A stretch of 64,000 nt of DNA from Cylicocyclus nassatus (taxonomy: Eukaryota > Nematoda > Chromadorea > Rhabditida > Strongylidae). The notes below the pieces were generated by a model that was not told the DNA's origin, made no database searches, and saw only the letters and a list, made by a program, of their open reading frames with translations. Position numbers and translations under genes: made by a program. Shown here in pieces: positions 53,934 through 64,000 of this stretch. Where the stretch lies: assembly GCA_958299035.1 (NCBI GenBank), contig CATQJL010000326.1:3362232-3426231 (forward strand), in the 5' to 3' direction. The stretch's first letter is position 1; the number at the start of each line of letters is the position of its first letter.

Positions 53934-56900
53934 GGCATACAGAGAGCTTCAGATTTCCATCGCAGTTCAGCTCGAAGCATTATTTTTGTGATGCTTATGT
54001 GAAAATTATGACAGGCTCATATTCCAAGCCAAAAAACAGGCGATAACTACATTTCTTTGATGTTTTGATCGTTCATATTCTTCAACCATTGGAGGTTACT
54101 AGCAGCTAGCGTCAACGAGAATAAAAAAAATTATTATACTGATGGAGATCTGTACCCATACACAATACCCTCTACAAGGATCGAACCTTACTGCGAAGTA
54201 ACTGATCCATACTTTAAGACTGCTTATCTCTTGCTGCACTTATCAGTAACCGCAAAGTTTCAGATTCGTGAGAAACGCTTATGCACAAGACTTGGTATGA
54301 GAACGCGTTTTAGCTAAAGAGATTTTGAAAACGAATGGGCTCAGAATTGGTTGGTGGGCACGCCATCGACTGTTGTTCTATCTGATGAAGGAAATGGTTC
54401 GGAGCCATGCAAGTAGCTACCCCTCTGCAAAGAAACTTTTCATTTCTTTTTTAGGACAGCATCTATGAAGAAACTATGTACCAATGTACAAAATGAACAG
54501 AACAAAAGCAAATGAGCATTAGTTATTACGAGCAGGATTCTAGAACCTACTAGTTGGCTTTCCCGGTCCAGCCGGGGCCTCGTTCTGTTCACTTGCACTG
54601 CAAGCCCCCCCCCCCCTTATATGTTATGGATGACTTACCCTAGGGACATCCGCTTCAAACCGCATCTTCGTGATCCTGAGGTTAAAATGAGCTTCACCGC
54701 CCTCCCTTACAGATTATGGGAAAATGCTTGACTGAACATGATAAGCCTTCAATTCCTTAGAAAAACGTAAACAAATCAATAAATCGATAGAAGGACCAAA
54801 CGAATCGCCGCAAAAAGTAGCCTATCATCTGCGCAGGGGTCGAAAACATATGTGTGCAAAGTTTCAGCTGAATTGGTTGAGCGGCGCGCATTTCTATAAC
54901 GCACATACCCTTCAAACTGACAATTTTTGAGTTTTATATATATATATAGATAAGCAAAGTTAGCTCAGCTACTCACCAAAATTGTTTTTTCAAATTCTAT
55001 CCTCATCAAGAGTGACTTGAAACAAAAACCTACAGTTAGCTTGGACTATAATAGTATCGTTTTCCCTGATCTGATCTCGTAGTAGAAGGCGTTAGCGATT
55101 GTTTTTCCATTTGAAACGCTTGCTGTATGTTCAAGATCACATTTTCAGCTTCAAAATGTATGACATTATTCTGCACATTTTTGAGGGAAAATTTTCATGT
55201 GCAGTTGAAGGTATACAGTAGTACACAGTACAGACGCCAAAAAATTGATCTAGCAAACCAGGGGTTTTTATGATTTTGGACTAACAAAGAAATGCGCCAT
55301 TGCTTTGGATCTTTAGAAACTTATCGTGTTCAATTTGAAGGTGTTATACTTGATTTGAATGATAGATGTAAAAAAACAGATGTGAGCTCAATACTTCTGG
55401 AGGCTGGGTCTGATCGCTTTTGAAAAATACCCTCTCATTGACTCAACAAGTTGGTATAAAAATACTGACAGTTTCTTAATTCATGATGCTACTTCCATTA
55501 AATGTTTGTCTTTACAAAATGTTCTGCTATATCGTGCTTCGTATGAAAGAGGTTGACAATACCATTATCATGCTCCAACTATGCACGTGCCCATGAGTCC
55601 CGCAACGATTGAAATCGATGATGACTTCGTGCAGACACATGTCCACCACATTGCTTATAATCGCTGTTGTTTGGCTCATCTCTTTCGACATACTCTTCTA
55701 ATTCGGCTACTATTTCTTGTTACTGTTTACTATGTCCTCTTTTCTTCATTCTTTTTTTCTTGTTTTCAATTTTGAAAGGCTCCTTTCTTTTGAGTTCTTT
55801 TCTCAATTTTCATCCACCTGCAGTCTGTACATTTATTGCTCTCTATTGCACATCAACATATTCAAAAAAGCGTACTTGTTGTGGTCCATATCGCGATTCT
55901 AGTTTAAGGTGAAGTTTCACTGGACTAACAATCTTGAATAAGGACGACAGATGAAGAGCGGAGGACGCCCCTAACCTGTGATATCAGTTTACTGAAACTA
56001 GAAGACACAAAACGGCCAGCGTCCCGATAACCATGCGTGAAAAATCCGTACATCGAGGATGTGTAGCCAGTGCTTTCAACCGCTCTGCAGTCAACTCCTA
56101 CCATCTCACTTTAACCCTGTAGCCAGCTTCTAATTTTGATTCTGCAAAGGGAAGACTAGCCACCGTTCATGGTTTTGTTACTTCAACATTCACGTGAAGA
56201 AGCACATTCACGGAGGATCCAAGATAGTGAGACTTCGCGACTGTCAAGTTCAAGCACCTTTCTCTTTATTCTGAACCGGACCCACAACTGTAAATTTGGA
56301 CGATGAGAAAATGCTTGAGTGGATGGAGTCCATTTGCACGTGGTACCTAATTAGCCTAGTATAGTGAAGACTTGGTTTTGTACCTATTTGCAATTCGAAG
56401 CAAACTGAAGAAAGACTGAGTCTCATCAGATGCAAGGGCTCCCCGATACACCACTTCTAGAGAACGGTGGAACCGAAATAGGATCTCAGTGAGCACGTTT
56501 CGATCCAGTCTGAAAGAGATCCTGAGTGAATGTTTATAGTAAAAGATTGCCGCAACCCGCTGTACAACTTGCTGCAGATAAGCAAGGCGTGATAATTGTA
56601 GATACGCGAGAAACCTTTTTGGACGCTCGTTATTTGCCACACATGGAGTCAGCTTATCGTCGGATTTTCGCTGGAACATAATCAACGCACCATTTTTTCA
56701 CCAATTGCACATTTAAGGAGAGCACCCTGTATATTTTAGAGGACCTCCACAGCGCAGAATCATGTCGGCAGGGCCGTTAGATTATTTTATTAAGTTAAAA
56801 CATGTCCACGTGCTAAAGATCTGACTTGGGTTAAAGTTGTGAGCGTTTTTGGGTGAAGTAGCGACGACATGGCCAGCAGTTGTGGGAAAACGGGCTGTGC

Positions 56901-57011
56901 GCGAAAGCAGTGAGTTGGGCAGTCGTGTCAAGATCCTGTTGGACTGGAGATAAACAATGCATTATTGCAACCAAACAGGAAAAAAATCTCCCAAACCTTC
57001 CTCTACTCAAG
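53934..57011. other. 3-kb region without confident genes
   Basis: Contains a 12-C run (54605-54616), a decayed tRNA-like B-box (minus strand near 54175), a TE-like stretch around 54830-54960 ending in a TA microsatellite, a 64-codon frame at 55581 with one hydrophobic segment, and a 109-codon minus-strand frame at 56356-56685 with protein-like texture but no recognised family. Confidence 0.35.
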
Positions 57012-58142
57012 ATGGCACTTAGCATTATCTATCTTCCTGCTGAGATATTGGTTGAATTACTGAAATACGCGAGTGAAAAATCAGTATTTCAAAACTTGAA
57101 TTTCATTTTTTTCTGCTAATCAGAATTCTATTTGATAGAATAGGAACAGGAAAAGCAATAATTTTACCATTTTCCCTACCTTGAGATTAGCTTGATGAAC
57201 AATCTTTGGGGCGAACGAAAGCTGTTTGTACCCATATGCATGATAACATCATTCTCCATCGAAATATAATGTCGAAGCAAAACATCTGTAGTGCGAAGTT
57301 CATGGAGGTATTTTACATATACATATATGTACCTGCATATCTCATATGTATGTATATACATATATATATGCACCTATAGCAAATATACTAACATGCATTT
57401 GAAATTGTGTATTTATAGTCCGATGTCTACGCAACAGTCTCTGGCGGAATTACCATTTTAATTGTATGACACGTGAATCTCAAGAAGTAGCTATTTGACA
57501 GTAGGACTACGCTCGAATGTTAGCTGTTAAATCTACGTAACGGTAATAATAATTTTTCACCTAATACTATTTAATATTGATTCGAGTCAGCCTTTACATG
57601 CAGATGTATGTCTATGACAATCTGGCAATCCGATTGGCAGGCCTCACAGCCGGCCTTCACAATCCAACATCTACAGTTCATAAATTGCCGAATAAGCGCT
57701 TTTGGCTTGCTTCATTTGATAAATAGTTTCTCCCGGAGCATCTTACTCTCGAGTTTGATGGATTTTGGATAGACGCATCCATCATAAAATCATTATTTCT
57801 TCACGCTTTTCAAAGAGTAAGCTATAGTTTAGTTTAGTTTCATATTTACTCTGTTGTTTTCATCATTATGATTGTGCTTTTCAGATCACTCGTTTAGAAC
57901 TCTCACGTTATTGGGTTTGCAAACGTTTACAAAAAAGGAACATTTGCGAACTCATATACTACTACAGCGCCGGGAACGTTAGCAATACTTCTCAACTGCT
58001 GATACGGCGTGTTGCCTGGGGAGTTTATCTGTACGCAGTTTTTTTAGGAAACAGCAACAGAGAGGATGGATTGAATGAACTGCTTTCCAAAATCCTTTCC
58101 AGTTTGCCACTCATGGACCGGTGGTACCAACACTCACTTTAA
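57012..58142 (+). CDS. F-box-like protein of a nematode-expanded type (tentative)
   Basis: Five exons join in phase: 57012-57072, 57419-57486, 57604-57675, 57727-57816, 57885-58142, encoding 182 aa. The start (YLPAEILVELLKY) matches the beginning of F-box domains, which bind SKP1 in SCF ubiquitin ligases. The rest (LTLEFDGFWIDASIIKSLFL, then FQRITRLELSRYW) resembles the substrate-side regions of nematode F-box proteins such as FBA_2 or FTH domains. Without the 51-bp intron 57676-57726 the frame would hit TAG at 57724, so that junction is important. A further in-phase exon pair at 58268-58315 and 58393-58419 may be an alternative 3' end. F-box assignment rests on about 13 residues, so it is tentative; the exon chain itself is well supported. 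Confidence 0.55.
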
Positions 58143-58267
58143 TAGGAGATTTATATCACATCTCTTATGACAACAGGTAACCGGAAGTAGCCTGAAATTT
58201 ACGAAAATCTCGTTGCTCAGTTTGACTCTCCAATCGCAGATACATTGTTGTGCGCACTTGTTTTCAG

Positions 58268-58419
58268 ACTGCGCATGCAGATTTCATTGAAGACTTGATA
58301 GACCAAAAGACTTTGGTAAGTTGAACGCTTTACAGTAGTATAGGGTGAGTATTATAGAGGTATGCCTCATGTACACATACTCGTAATTTCAGATGAAAAG
58401 TGAGACACCCAAAAATTAA
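58268..58419 (+). CDS. Possible terminal exon pair (alternative 3' end of the F-box-like gene)
   Basis: Exon 58268-58315 (after TTTTCAG, before GTAAGT) and 58393-58419 (after TTTCAG) join in phase to encode TAHADFIEDLIDQKTL plus MKSETPKN and a TAA. The good splice signals argue it is real, but its upstream partner is not established. Confidence 0.35.
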
Positions 58420-59306
58420 CGAAATATTCGGCGGGACTTCCTGGGACCCATTGAAAGACGACCTTCACGAGGTCCTAGTTTAGTATCACATTTCATGGTT
58501 CATGATCCTAGCGAAAATTAACCTTATCTTGCTTGTCAAGCCAACAACGTCGATCGCTATGAAAAATGTCTTCGGATTCTTTACTGAAACGTTGTGTAAT
58601 GATGGTAATCCGCTTTTTTGGCGTAGAGATAATGGATAAGTGTACCTGTTGGACCAAACATCCGATGTTTGTAATGTTACAAATCTTAATAGACCTATCT
58701 TCTTCTGCGAGATCACATAGATGTGGAGTGGCTGTTTTAGACCAACATTAAATAATTTTTAAATGAATTTAGATGCACCCGTATTGTGCAAATCTTAGTG
58801 AGTCTTAAATCAGTAAACTTTGCGCTTTCAGAAAACTTTTACTCATGTGCGTGGATCGTCTTCGAAAAATGACGCTCGTGGAAACCCATACGTTTTCTTG
58901 AAGCTGCTGAACTAGCTGAATATATATAAACGGAAGAGTGAGAAGATTGCTCCAGAAGTGCTTGAAGCGTACAAAATGCTAACCTTTGCACATACACAAA
59001 TATTGCTATACTGCCACGCAATAAAACCCATATATACCTGTAGAAAAGCCCGAGCAAGCCATGAGATTCCGTTCGATCACAAAGCATATGACTCAATAGT
59101 TCCACAGACCACGTCGCCAGCGTTATAATGGGTAAGATAACACCGTTTACTGCACTTAAATGTGTTACATATGAGCTGTTTTGTATTTCTTTTTTTCTTT
59201 TCTTATGTTTGTTTGTATTTATCTGTTTGAAACTTTGCCATGCTGTCTGATCACCATTTTTTTACCCTATATCGTTTTGAATGGTGGCATAGTCATGAAT
59301 AATGTA
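58420..59306. other. Intergenic, nothing recognised
   Basis: AT-rich sequence with only short, unsupported open frames on both strands. Confidence 0.4.
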
Positions 59307-60251
59307 TTAGGTTGTCCGGAAATTAATGTCCGTTTTGAATTTCAACCGCAATAAGTCATACACTTTTCATTCCTGAATAGCTTAAAAGGTACCATTTGAT
59401 AGAGCAAAGCAAGCTCTACAAGATGGCTATCTTGCTCTAACAACAGCTCTGATCCACCTCGATTCGAGCCAAAAACTGAAAAGATTCAACTACCCGAAAA
59501 ATCAAGAAAAATCGTAACTCGTTCATAAAAAACCTACAAAAATCCTAACTTGCTCACGTAAATACTATTCACCTAAGACATATATGTACGCTATTGCCGT
59601 ATTTTTTTCTCTGCTAGAAATCGAAAAAACGAAAATTTTCATGCTTTTGCCAAAGTGATGCTGTGTCGTCCCCACATAAGTAGATGTGTACTACAAATCT
59701 GTAGAAGTATATACGTGAATTTTCAGCTCTCTACAGGCTTTAGTTCTCGAGGAATATCGAATATAGATTTCATTAGTCAGGTGGTCCAAACTAAAATTCA
59801 AATTTCTCGAGAAACAAAGCTTGTAAAAAGCTGAAAATCCACGTTTTTACTTCTACACATTTGTAGTATACATCTACTTATGTGGGGGCGACACAGCATC
59901 ACTTTTGCAAAAGTATGAAAATTTTCGTTTTTTCGATTTCTAGCAGAGGAAAAAATACGGCAATAGCGTACATATACGTCTTATGTGGATAGTGTTTACG
60001 TGAGCAAGTTAGAATTTTTGTAGAATTCTTACGAACTGAATTATGATTTTTCTCTATTTTTCAGGCATTGACTCTTTTTAGTTTTTGGCTCGAAACTCGA
60101 GGTGGATCAGGGCTGTTGCTAAAGCAAGACTGCCATCTTGTAGAGCTTGCTTTGCTCTATCGAATGTTACCTTGAAAGCTATTCAAGAATGAAAAGTGTA
60201 TGACTTGTTGCGGTTGAAATTCAAAACGGACATTATTTCCGGACAACCTAA
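59307..60251. mobile_element. Mariner-like foldback element, 945 bp
   Basis: Ends TTAGGTTGTCCGGAAATTAA and AATTATTTCCGGACAACCTAA-type inverted copies flanked by TA (59305-59306, 60252-60253). The halves are inverted repeats for most of the element: the block AATACTATTCACC/GGATAGTGTTTACG and CTCTGCTAGAAATCGAAAA with its reverse are easily paired. No transposase. Confidence 0.9.
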
Positions 60252-60439
60252 TATATACTGCACACGTATTCAGCTTATACCTAGCTTACCGTACTGTCAT
60301 GCCAATCATCATCGCCATTACCTGAGAGGGTCTGCGAGATCACATCACGATCTGTTATACATTCAAACCGACCAATTTCTCAATGAAATCGTGCATATAC
60401 AGCGTCATAAGTGTAATTAAAGAGTGTTTCTATGCTTAA

Positions 60440-60804
60440 AGGCACCTCCACCCAAAAATTCGACCTCTATGTTTTTGCCGTTCCAGGGCCTTCTCATACT
60501 TCTGATTCCGAATATTCAAGTCGGAAATCCGCGAAAACCACGAAAAACCCCCGTTTTAGAACCCGTAGAGCGATTTCTTCGGAAAGGTGATTGGTTGGGC
60601 GCGCACGGATGGGCGGGACAAACGTTACGCCCACCCGAAAGGGGAGGAGCCAACGTGGCGAAGTCATCTGAAGCGATTTCCGAAGCAAATTTCTCGCTTC
60701 GGAAGCAACTTTAGGCAGCGCAAGTTGGGCAATCATATAGTTGGGGGCCCCGCAGCTGCTAGGTATCACAATCTCACCAACCCCAATTTGGGTCGACGGT
60801 GCCT
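60440..60804. mobile_element. MITE with AGGCACC ends and TTAA flanks
   Basis: 365 bp, inverted ends AGGCACCTCCACCC and GGGTCGACGGTGCCT flanked by TTAA (60436-60439, 60805-60808). The interior is GC-rich, including GATGGGCGGGACAAAC. It interrupts a minus-strand coding-like frame that extends from 60910 to 60805. Confidence 0.8.
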
Positions 60805-61290
60805 TTAAGACGGTCATGAAGCCAACGTCCTTTGTTCGTCTTCATAGGTCCTTTCTCAGATGCAACTATTGCTGTAAAAGTCCACATGCCGGTCGCTATT
60901 GCTTCCGGTAATGTCGCTTGCTGAAGGTGATAATCAAGTGGGCCACAGACTTATGCGTAAAAAGCCTCAAGTAAAATCAAGGTGCTTACTTGCTTAAATC
61001 TTCAGACTTCTGTGCTTGGCCTTCTATACGTAGATCTTGATCTGAGAACATGGTAACCGGAACCCTAGAATAAATAGTATTCAAACCGTATACTTAAAGC
61101 AGCAGACGAGCTTGCAAGGTAAATCCAAGTGTGCCTTTTTACGTTTTCCAAACCCATCACTCATAAGCTTTGTTTCAGGCAAGTATTCTGAGAAGGTGCG
61201 CTGTCGGTGGTAGTCCTTCGGTGGATCAAAACATGCATGCAGTTTCAAGCGTCGTTCCAATTTATCTCTGGAACATAGAATGACAAATGG
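60805..61290 (-). pseudogene. Unidentified coding-like exons truncated by a MITE
   Basis: Three minus-strand pieces follow acceptors and look coding: about 61130-61277 (starting DKLERRLKLHACFDPPKDYH), 60998-61073 (VPVTMFSDQDLRIEGQAQKS), and 60805-60912 (QATLPEAIATGMWTFTAIVA). Their phases do not chain cleanly, and the last frame runs straight into the MITE at 60804. Ignoring the insert, it would end a few codons later. No family recognised; it may be a broken gene. Confidence 0.35.
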
Positions 61291-61389
61291 TATCATCGTT
61301 AGGGATAAGTGTGCAGTTACTGTTGAAAATCATGCGAAGTCTTTCCGCTCTACTTACTTACAATTAGATACTTACTGTTAGATGACTGG

Positions 61390-62100
61390 CCTTTACGCGA
61401 CATGCGGGTCCAGTACAGAAATTATAAGGGGTCCCTGTCTCTTTTAGACATCCGCGATCTTCTTGGCTGTCGCCATTGTTGCGTCCACGAGATCCAGGGG
61501 CGGTGGTTCGTAGATTTTTCGAAGTGGTTACAGTGTCGGCCCATGTTTCAGCTGCGTAACATAGCGCCGGAAAAACTGACTTAAACGCACGAAGCTCCGG
61601 CTCCGTCAGTTGGTCGGTGGCTTCCTTCAGAAGCTCGAAGGCTGCTCAAACTGCTCTTCTGCTCTTGTTAGGCTTTTCCCTTGAGTCGTTCTCCATGTTT
61701 ATCGAGCGTCCGAGGTACACGAAGGAAGACGTCTTTAAAATAGGGGTGCCTTTCAATACCGTTTCCGCATCTTTGCAAAGGTGCTATTCATAAAGTAGGT
61801 CTTTTTCCTATTTATTCGCTCAGGTGCTCAGGTCTTCTTCCCTACTTCGTTTAGTTCCTTTAGGATCGTCTCCGCTCAGTGATATTAGTAAGACGACAAT
61901 GTCGTCCTCAAAACGGATGCTCGAGAGACGTCTCCCATCAACTCTCATGCCTCTCTCGTCGAAGTCCAGTGACTTCATCACCCACTGCCCGCGATGAACA
62001 GCGTCGGCGAAATTGTGCCGCGCGTTCGATCTCCTTTCCAATTGGGATGATGGTCAGGGGGGATGGAATAGCTGTATCGTTGCATCGCCGTCATTTCCGA
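61390..62100 (-). pseudogene. RTE-type non-LTR retrotransposon reverse transcriptase, decayed
   Basis: Read on the minus strand, the segment matches the C-terminal half of an RTE-clade reverse transcriptase: IQYSIPPDHHPIGKG, then WVMKSLDFDERGMRVDGRRL, SSIRFEDDIVVLL (the FADD active-site box changed to FEDD), then SSFVYLGRSINMEND, ATDQLTEPELRA and ALCYAAETWADTVTTS. Several stops and frameshifts break the frame, and the N-terminal endonuclease is absent, so it cannot be active. Confidence 0.9.
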
Positions 62101-62512
62101 GGTTAGAATGCCTTTTATCAAGTAGGAGCTCCAAACCTGAGTTGATGTCATGGTAAGGACATAGATTATGCCGTGTGATTTAAATCCGAGAACATTCTAC
62201 CTCAGGCTACAGTTTTTCTTTTTCTAGCCTAAAAATGATATGAGCAAGAATAATGGTGTGTTCATGTGTAATCGCCTTATCTTAAATACACTATGCAATA
62301 ACAAACAAAACAGAAAAGTAACTAATCGTCTCGTATCTTCACGGAATTAGGTAATTGCACAGCTTTCCGGAACTATTCAGTAGTGATGGAAAATCGTGAA
62401 GTTTATGTACAGTAATTGGAATCAAAACAATAAAGCAACATGCTTATAGATTTGAAGGCTGTTGGAGCAAGTACACATGATCGTAACCCATGTTTTAAGA
62501 TTTAGTAGCAGA
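62101..62512. other. Spacer, nothing recognised
   Basis: AT-rich sequence between the retrotransposon remnant and the microsatellite. Confidence 0.4.
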
Positions 62513-62703
62513 TGACACACACACCACACACACCACACACACATACACCACACAATACACCACACACCACACACACCACACACACCACACACACTACACA
62601 TACACACACACACTCCACACACACCGCACACACACACACACTTCACACACGCCGCACATACACCAATACACCACACACCGCACACACACACCACATGCAC
62701 ACC

Positions 62704-62780
<77 letters not shown>

Positions 62781-62802
62781 TACTCGTACATATACATACA
62801 CA
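62513..62802. repeat. CA-rich microsatellite with an ACACAT hexamer array
   Basis: About 290 bp of imperfect ACACACC/ACACAC units, then roughly fourteen uninterrupted ACACAT (TACACA) hexamers from about 62707 to 62785. Open frames on both strands here are low-complexity artefacts. Confidence 0.95.
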
Positions 62803-63475
62803 CATCTGATAACACCACAGCTAAGGCTCTCGCGACAGAAGTTCTATCTTCAACCTTTCAAACGAAGTTCAGGTATCTTTTAGTTTTTCCCACTTTTGCT
62901 GGCAAGATCATGGAAAGAGTGACTGATGGGTGCGATTTGGAAGATATTCTACTACTATAATGAAGCTTTCTAGAAATCATCAGGATAGACTGCATTGTAA
63001 CGGACTGAGGCGTTAACGAAGTTTGTGGAAAAATCTACGGCTAATACTAGAACTTAAACAAGGATGAAGTTCACGAGGAATAAAAGAGTGAATGATGCTC
63101 CTTTACCCAACGGAGCGGACATCTCCGAACTGAGAGTGTTACGTCACACAGATAGAATATCAAGCATTCGATATTTCAGTAAATTCATCATTGTTCACTG
63201 TATTTTAGTTTCAAATAATGCAGAATGAAGGACAAATCGATTTTAAGATCCTTTTATCGCAGCAGAAGTCACCAACAAACAATCAAAAGGTAGTTGAAGA
63301 ACCTTCAGTGAGAACGAAGTGTTCAATTACCGGATGGCATCTGTACCAAAGTGCTTATTTTACATCCTTCAGCAACTTTGCAAACGCAAAATTGATGTAT
63401 GTATGTCAGTTCTACAGCCTTATGATTCGTCAAGTATGTATATAACCGGCATTTGTCAAGCTCTGAGCTGATTTA
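62803..63475. other. Region with a possible small plus-strand exon
   Basis: A frame from an ATG at 63217 stays open for 75 codons, and an overlapping ATG near 63226 leads to a possible donor at about 63289. No family or splice chain recognised. Confidence 0.3.
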
Positions 63476-64000
63476 TTAGGTTGTTGCAAAAGTTATGCGC
63501 GTTTTGCGAGTTCTCAATTTGACGTGTTATAACTCTCTATAAAATCTACCTTTTTCAATGCGGTAAAAAAATCAGAGGCACCAAACCTTTCGCAATACAG
63601 CGCACATCCCATTATGCTCATATCTCCAACGGGCAGAAAAATATGGATTGATAAGCAGAAAAAGTTTCTCTCTGAAACTCCGTTTTTGACTAATCATAAC
63701 TTTCTCCAAAACTGTTAATATAGGTAATAAGCATACTATACTGTAGCCGGAAGCGAGGAGTACAAAAAAATTAAAAGGAGCTCAAACAAAAAGGATTTGC
63801 GAAAAGGAAAATATTAAAATCAAAAATGTCCGCTTTTTTGGAAATTTTTTCGCAGGCCTAAAAATCTCAAAATATGGAGTTCTTTTGGTTTTCTGCGTAA
63901 AGAACAGCTATACAATTTTGTAAAAACTATTAGAAGGCCCACCCTTACGCTTACAGAAATGAGCAAAGCTTTGGCGATTGCCCTTTTCAAGGAAAATTTG
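63476..64000. mobile_element. Left end of a mariner-like element running out of the window
   Basis: TTAGGTTGTTGCAAAAGTTA follows TA at 63474-63475, the same kind of terminus as the complete elements at 33845, 38623, 46995 and 59307. The right end is beyond position 64000. Confidence 0.7.

Noticed and set aside
54150..54230. tRNA gene on the minus strand
   Set aside because: A GGTTCGATCC B-box is present, but no matching acceptor stem or convincing A-box could be found.
62422..62883. Open frames of 123-127 codons on both strands
   Set aside because: They are translations of the CA microsatellite, low-complexity on both strands.

Overview
The window looks like chromosomal DNA of a parasitic nematode, probably a clade V strongylid (hookworm-like). 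This is inferred from: AT-rich sequence; genes split into 60-190 bp exons by introns of about 45-60 bp with TTTCAG-type acceptors; a FAX-1/NR2E3-type nuclear receptor with the CNGCSG P-box; a secreted saposin-like protein; an RTE-type retrotransposon remnant; and a very dense load of mariner-like and other non-autonomous DNA transposons. No bacterial-style features (operons with Shine-Dalgarno sites, CRISPR arrays, IS elements) were seen. Species cannot be decided from sequence alone. Exon models were built by hand: every junction given was checked for reading-frame phase unless stated otherwise.

Layout. 1-8.2 kb (+): two AMP-kinase gamma-subunit genes in tandem; the first shows only its 3' half (CBS3-CBS4), the second is complete (367 aa, four CBS motifs). 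9.8-11.3 kb (+): a 128-aa secreted saposin-like protein with a piggyBac-like MITE in its last intron. 11.5-19.8 kb (-): an ADAM-type membrane metalloprotease, convergent with the saposin gene. 23.6-24.5 kb (+): small unidentified coding exons. 25.7-29.5 kb (-): the fax-1-like nuclear receptor. 33.5-44.4 kb (-): a WD-repeat protein whose two largest introns hold five transposable elements. 49.4-51.6 kb (-): a complete 256-aa four-transmembrane protein resembling the PLP/M6 family. 52.3-52.45 kb (-): the 3' end of an unidentified gene. 57.0-58.1 kb (+): a complete five-exon gene whose product starts like an F-box protein. 60.8-62.1 kb (-): unidentified coding exons and a decayed RTE reverse transcriptase. 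62.5-62.8 kb: a CA-rich microsatellite.

The genes do not form one pathway. The most striking structure is in the repeats: at least seven mariner-like elements beginning TTAGGTTG next to TA, several of them giant foldbacks; PIF/Harbinger-like (TTA) and TTAA-flanked elements; a GC-rich palindromic MITE family present three times; and a paired MITE in two introns of the ADAM gene. Several elements with different ends share an internal core. Long gene-free stretches (2.4-5.8, 19.8-23.6, 29.5-33.5, 44.4-49.4, 53-57 kb) contain little else that can be recognised.
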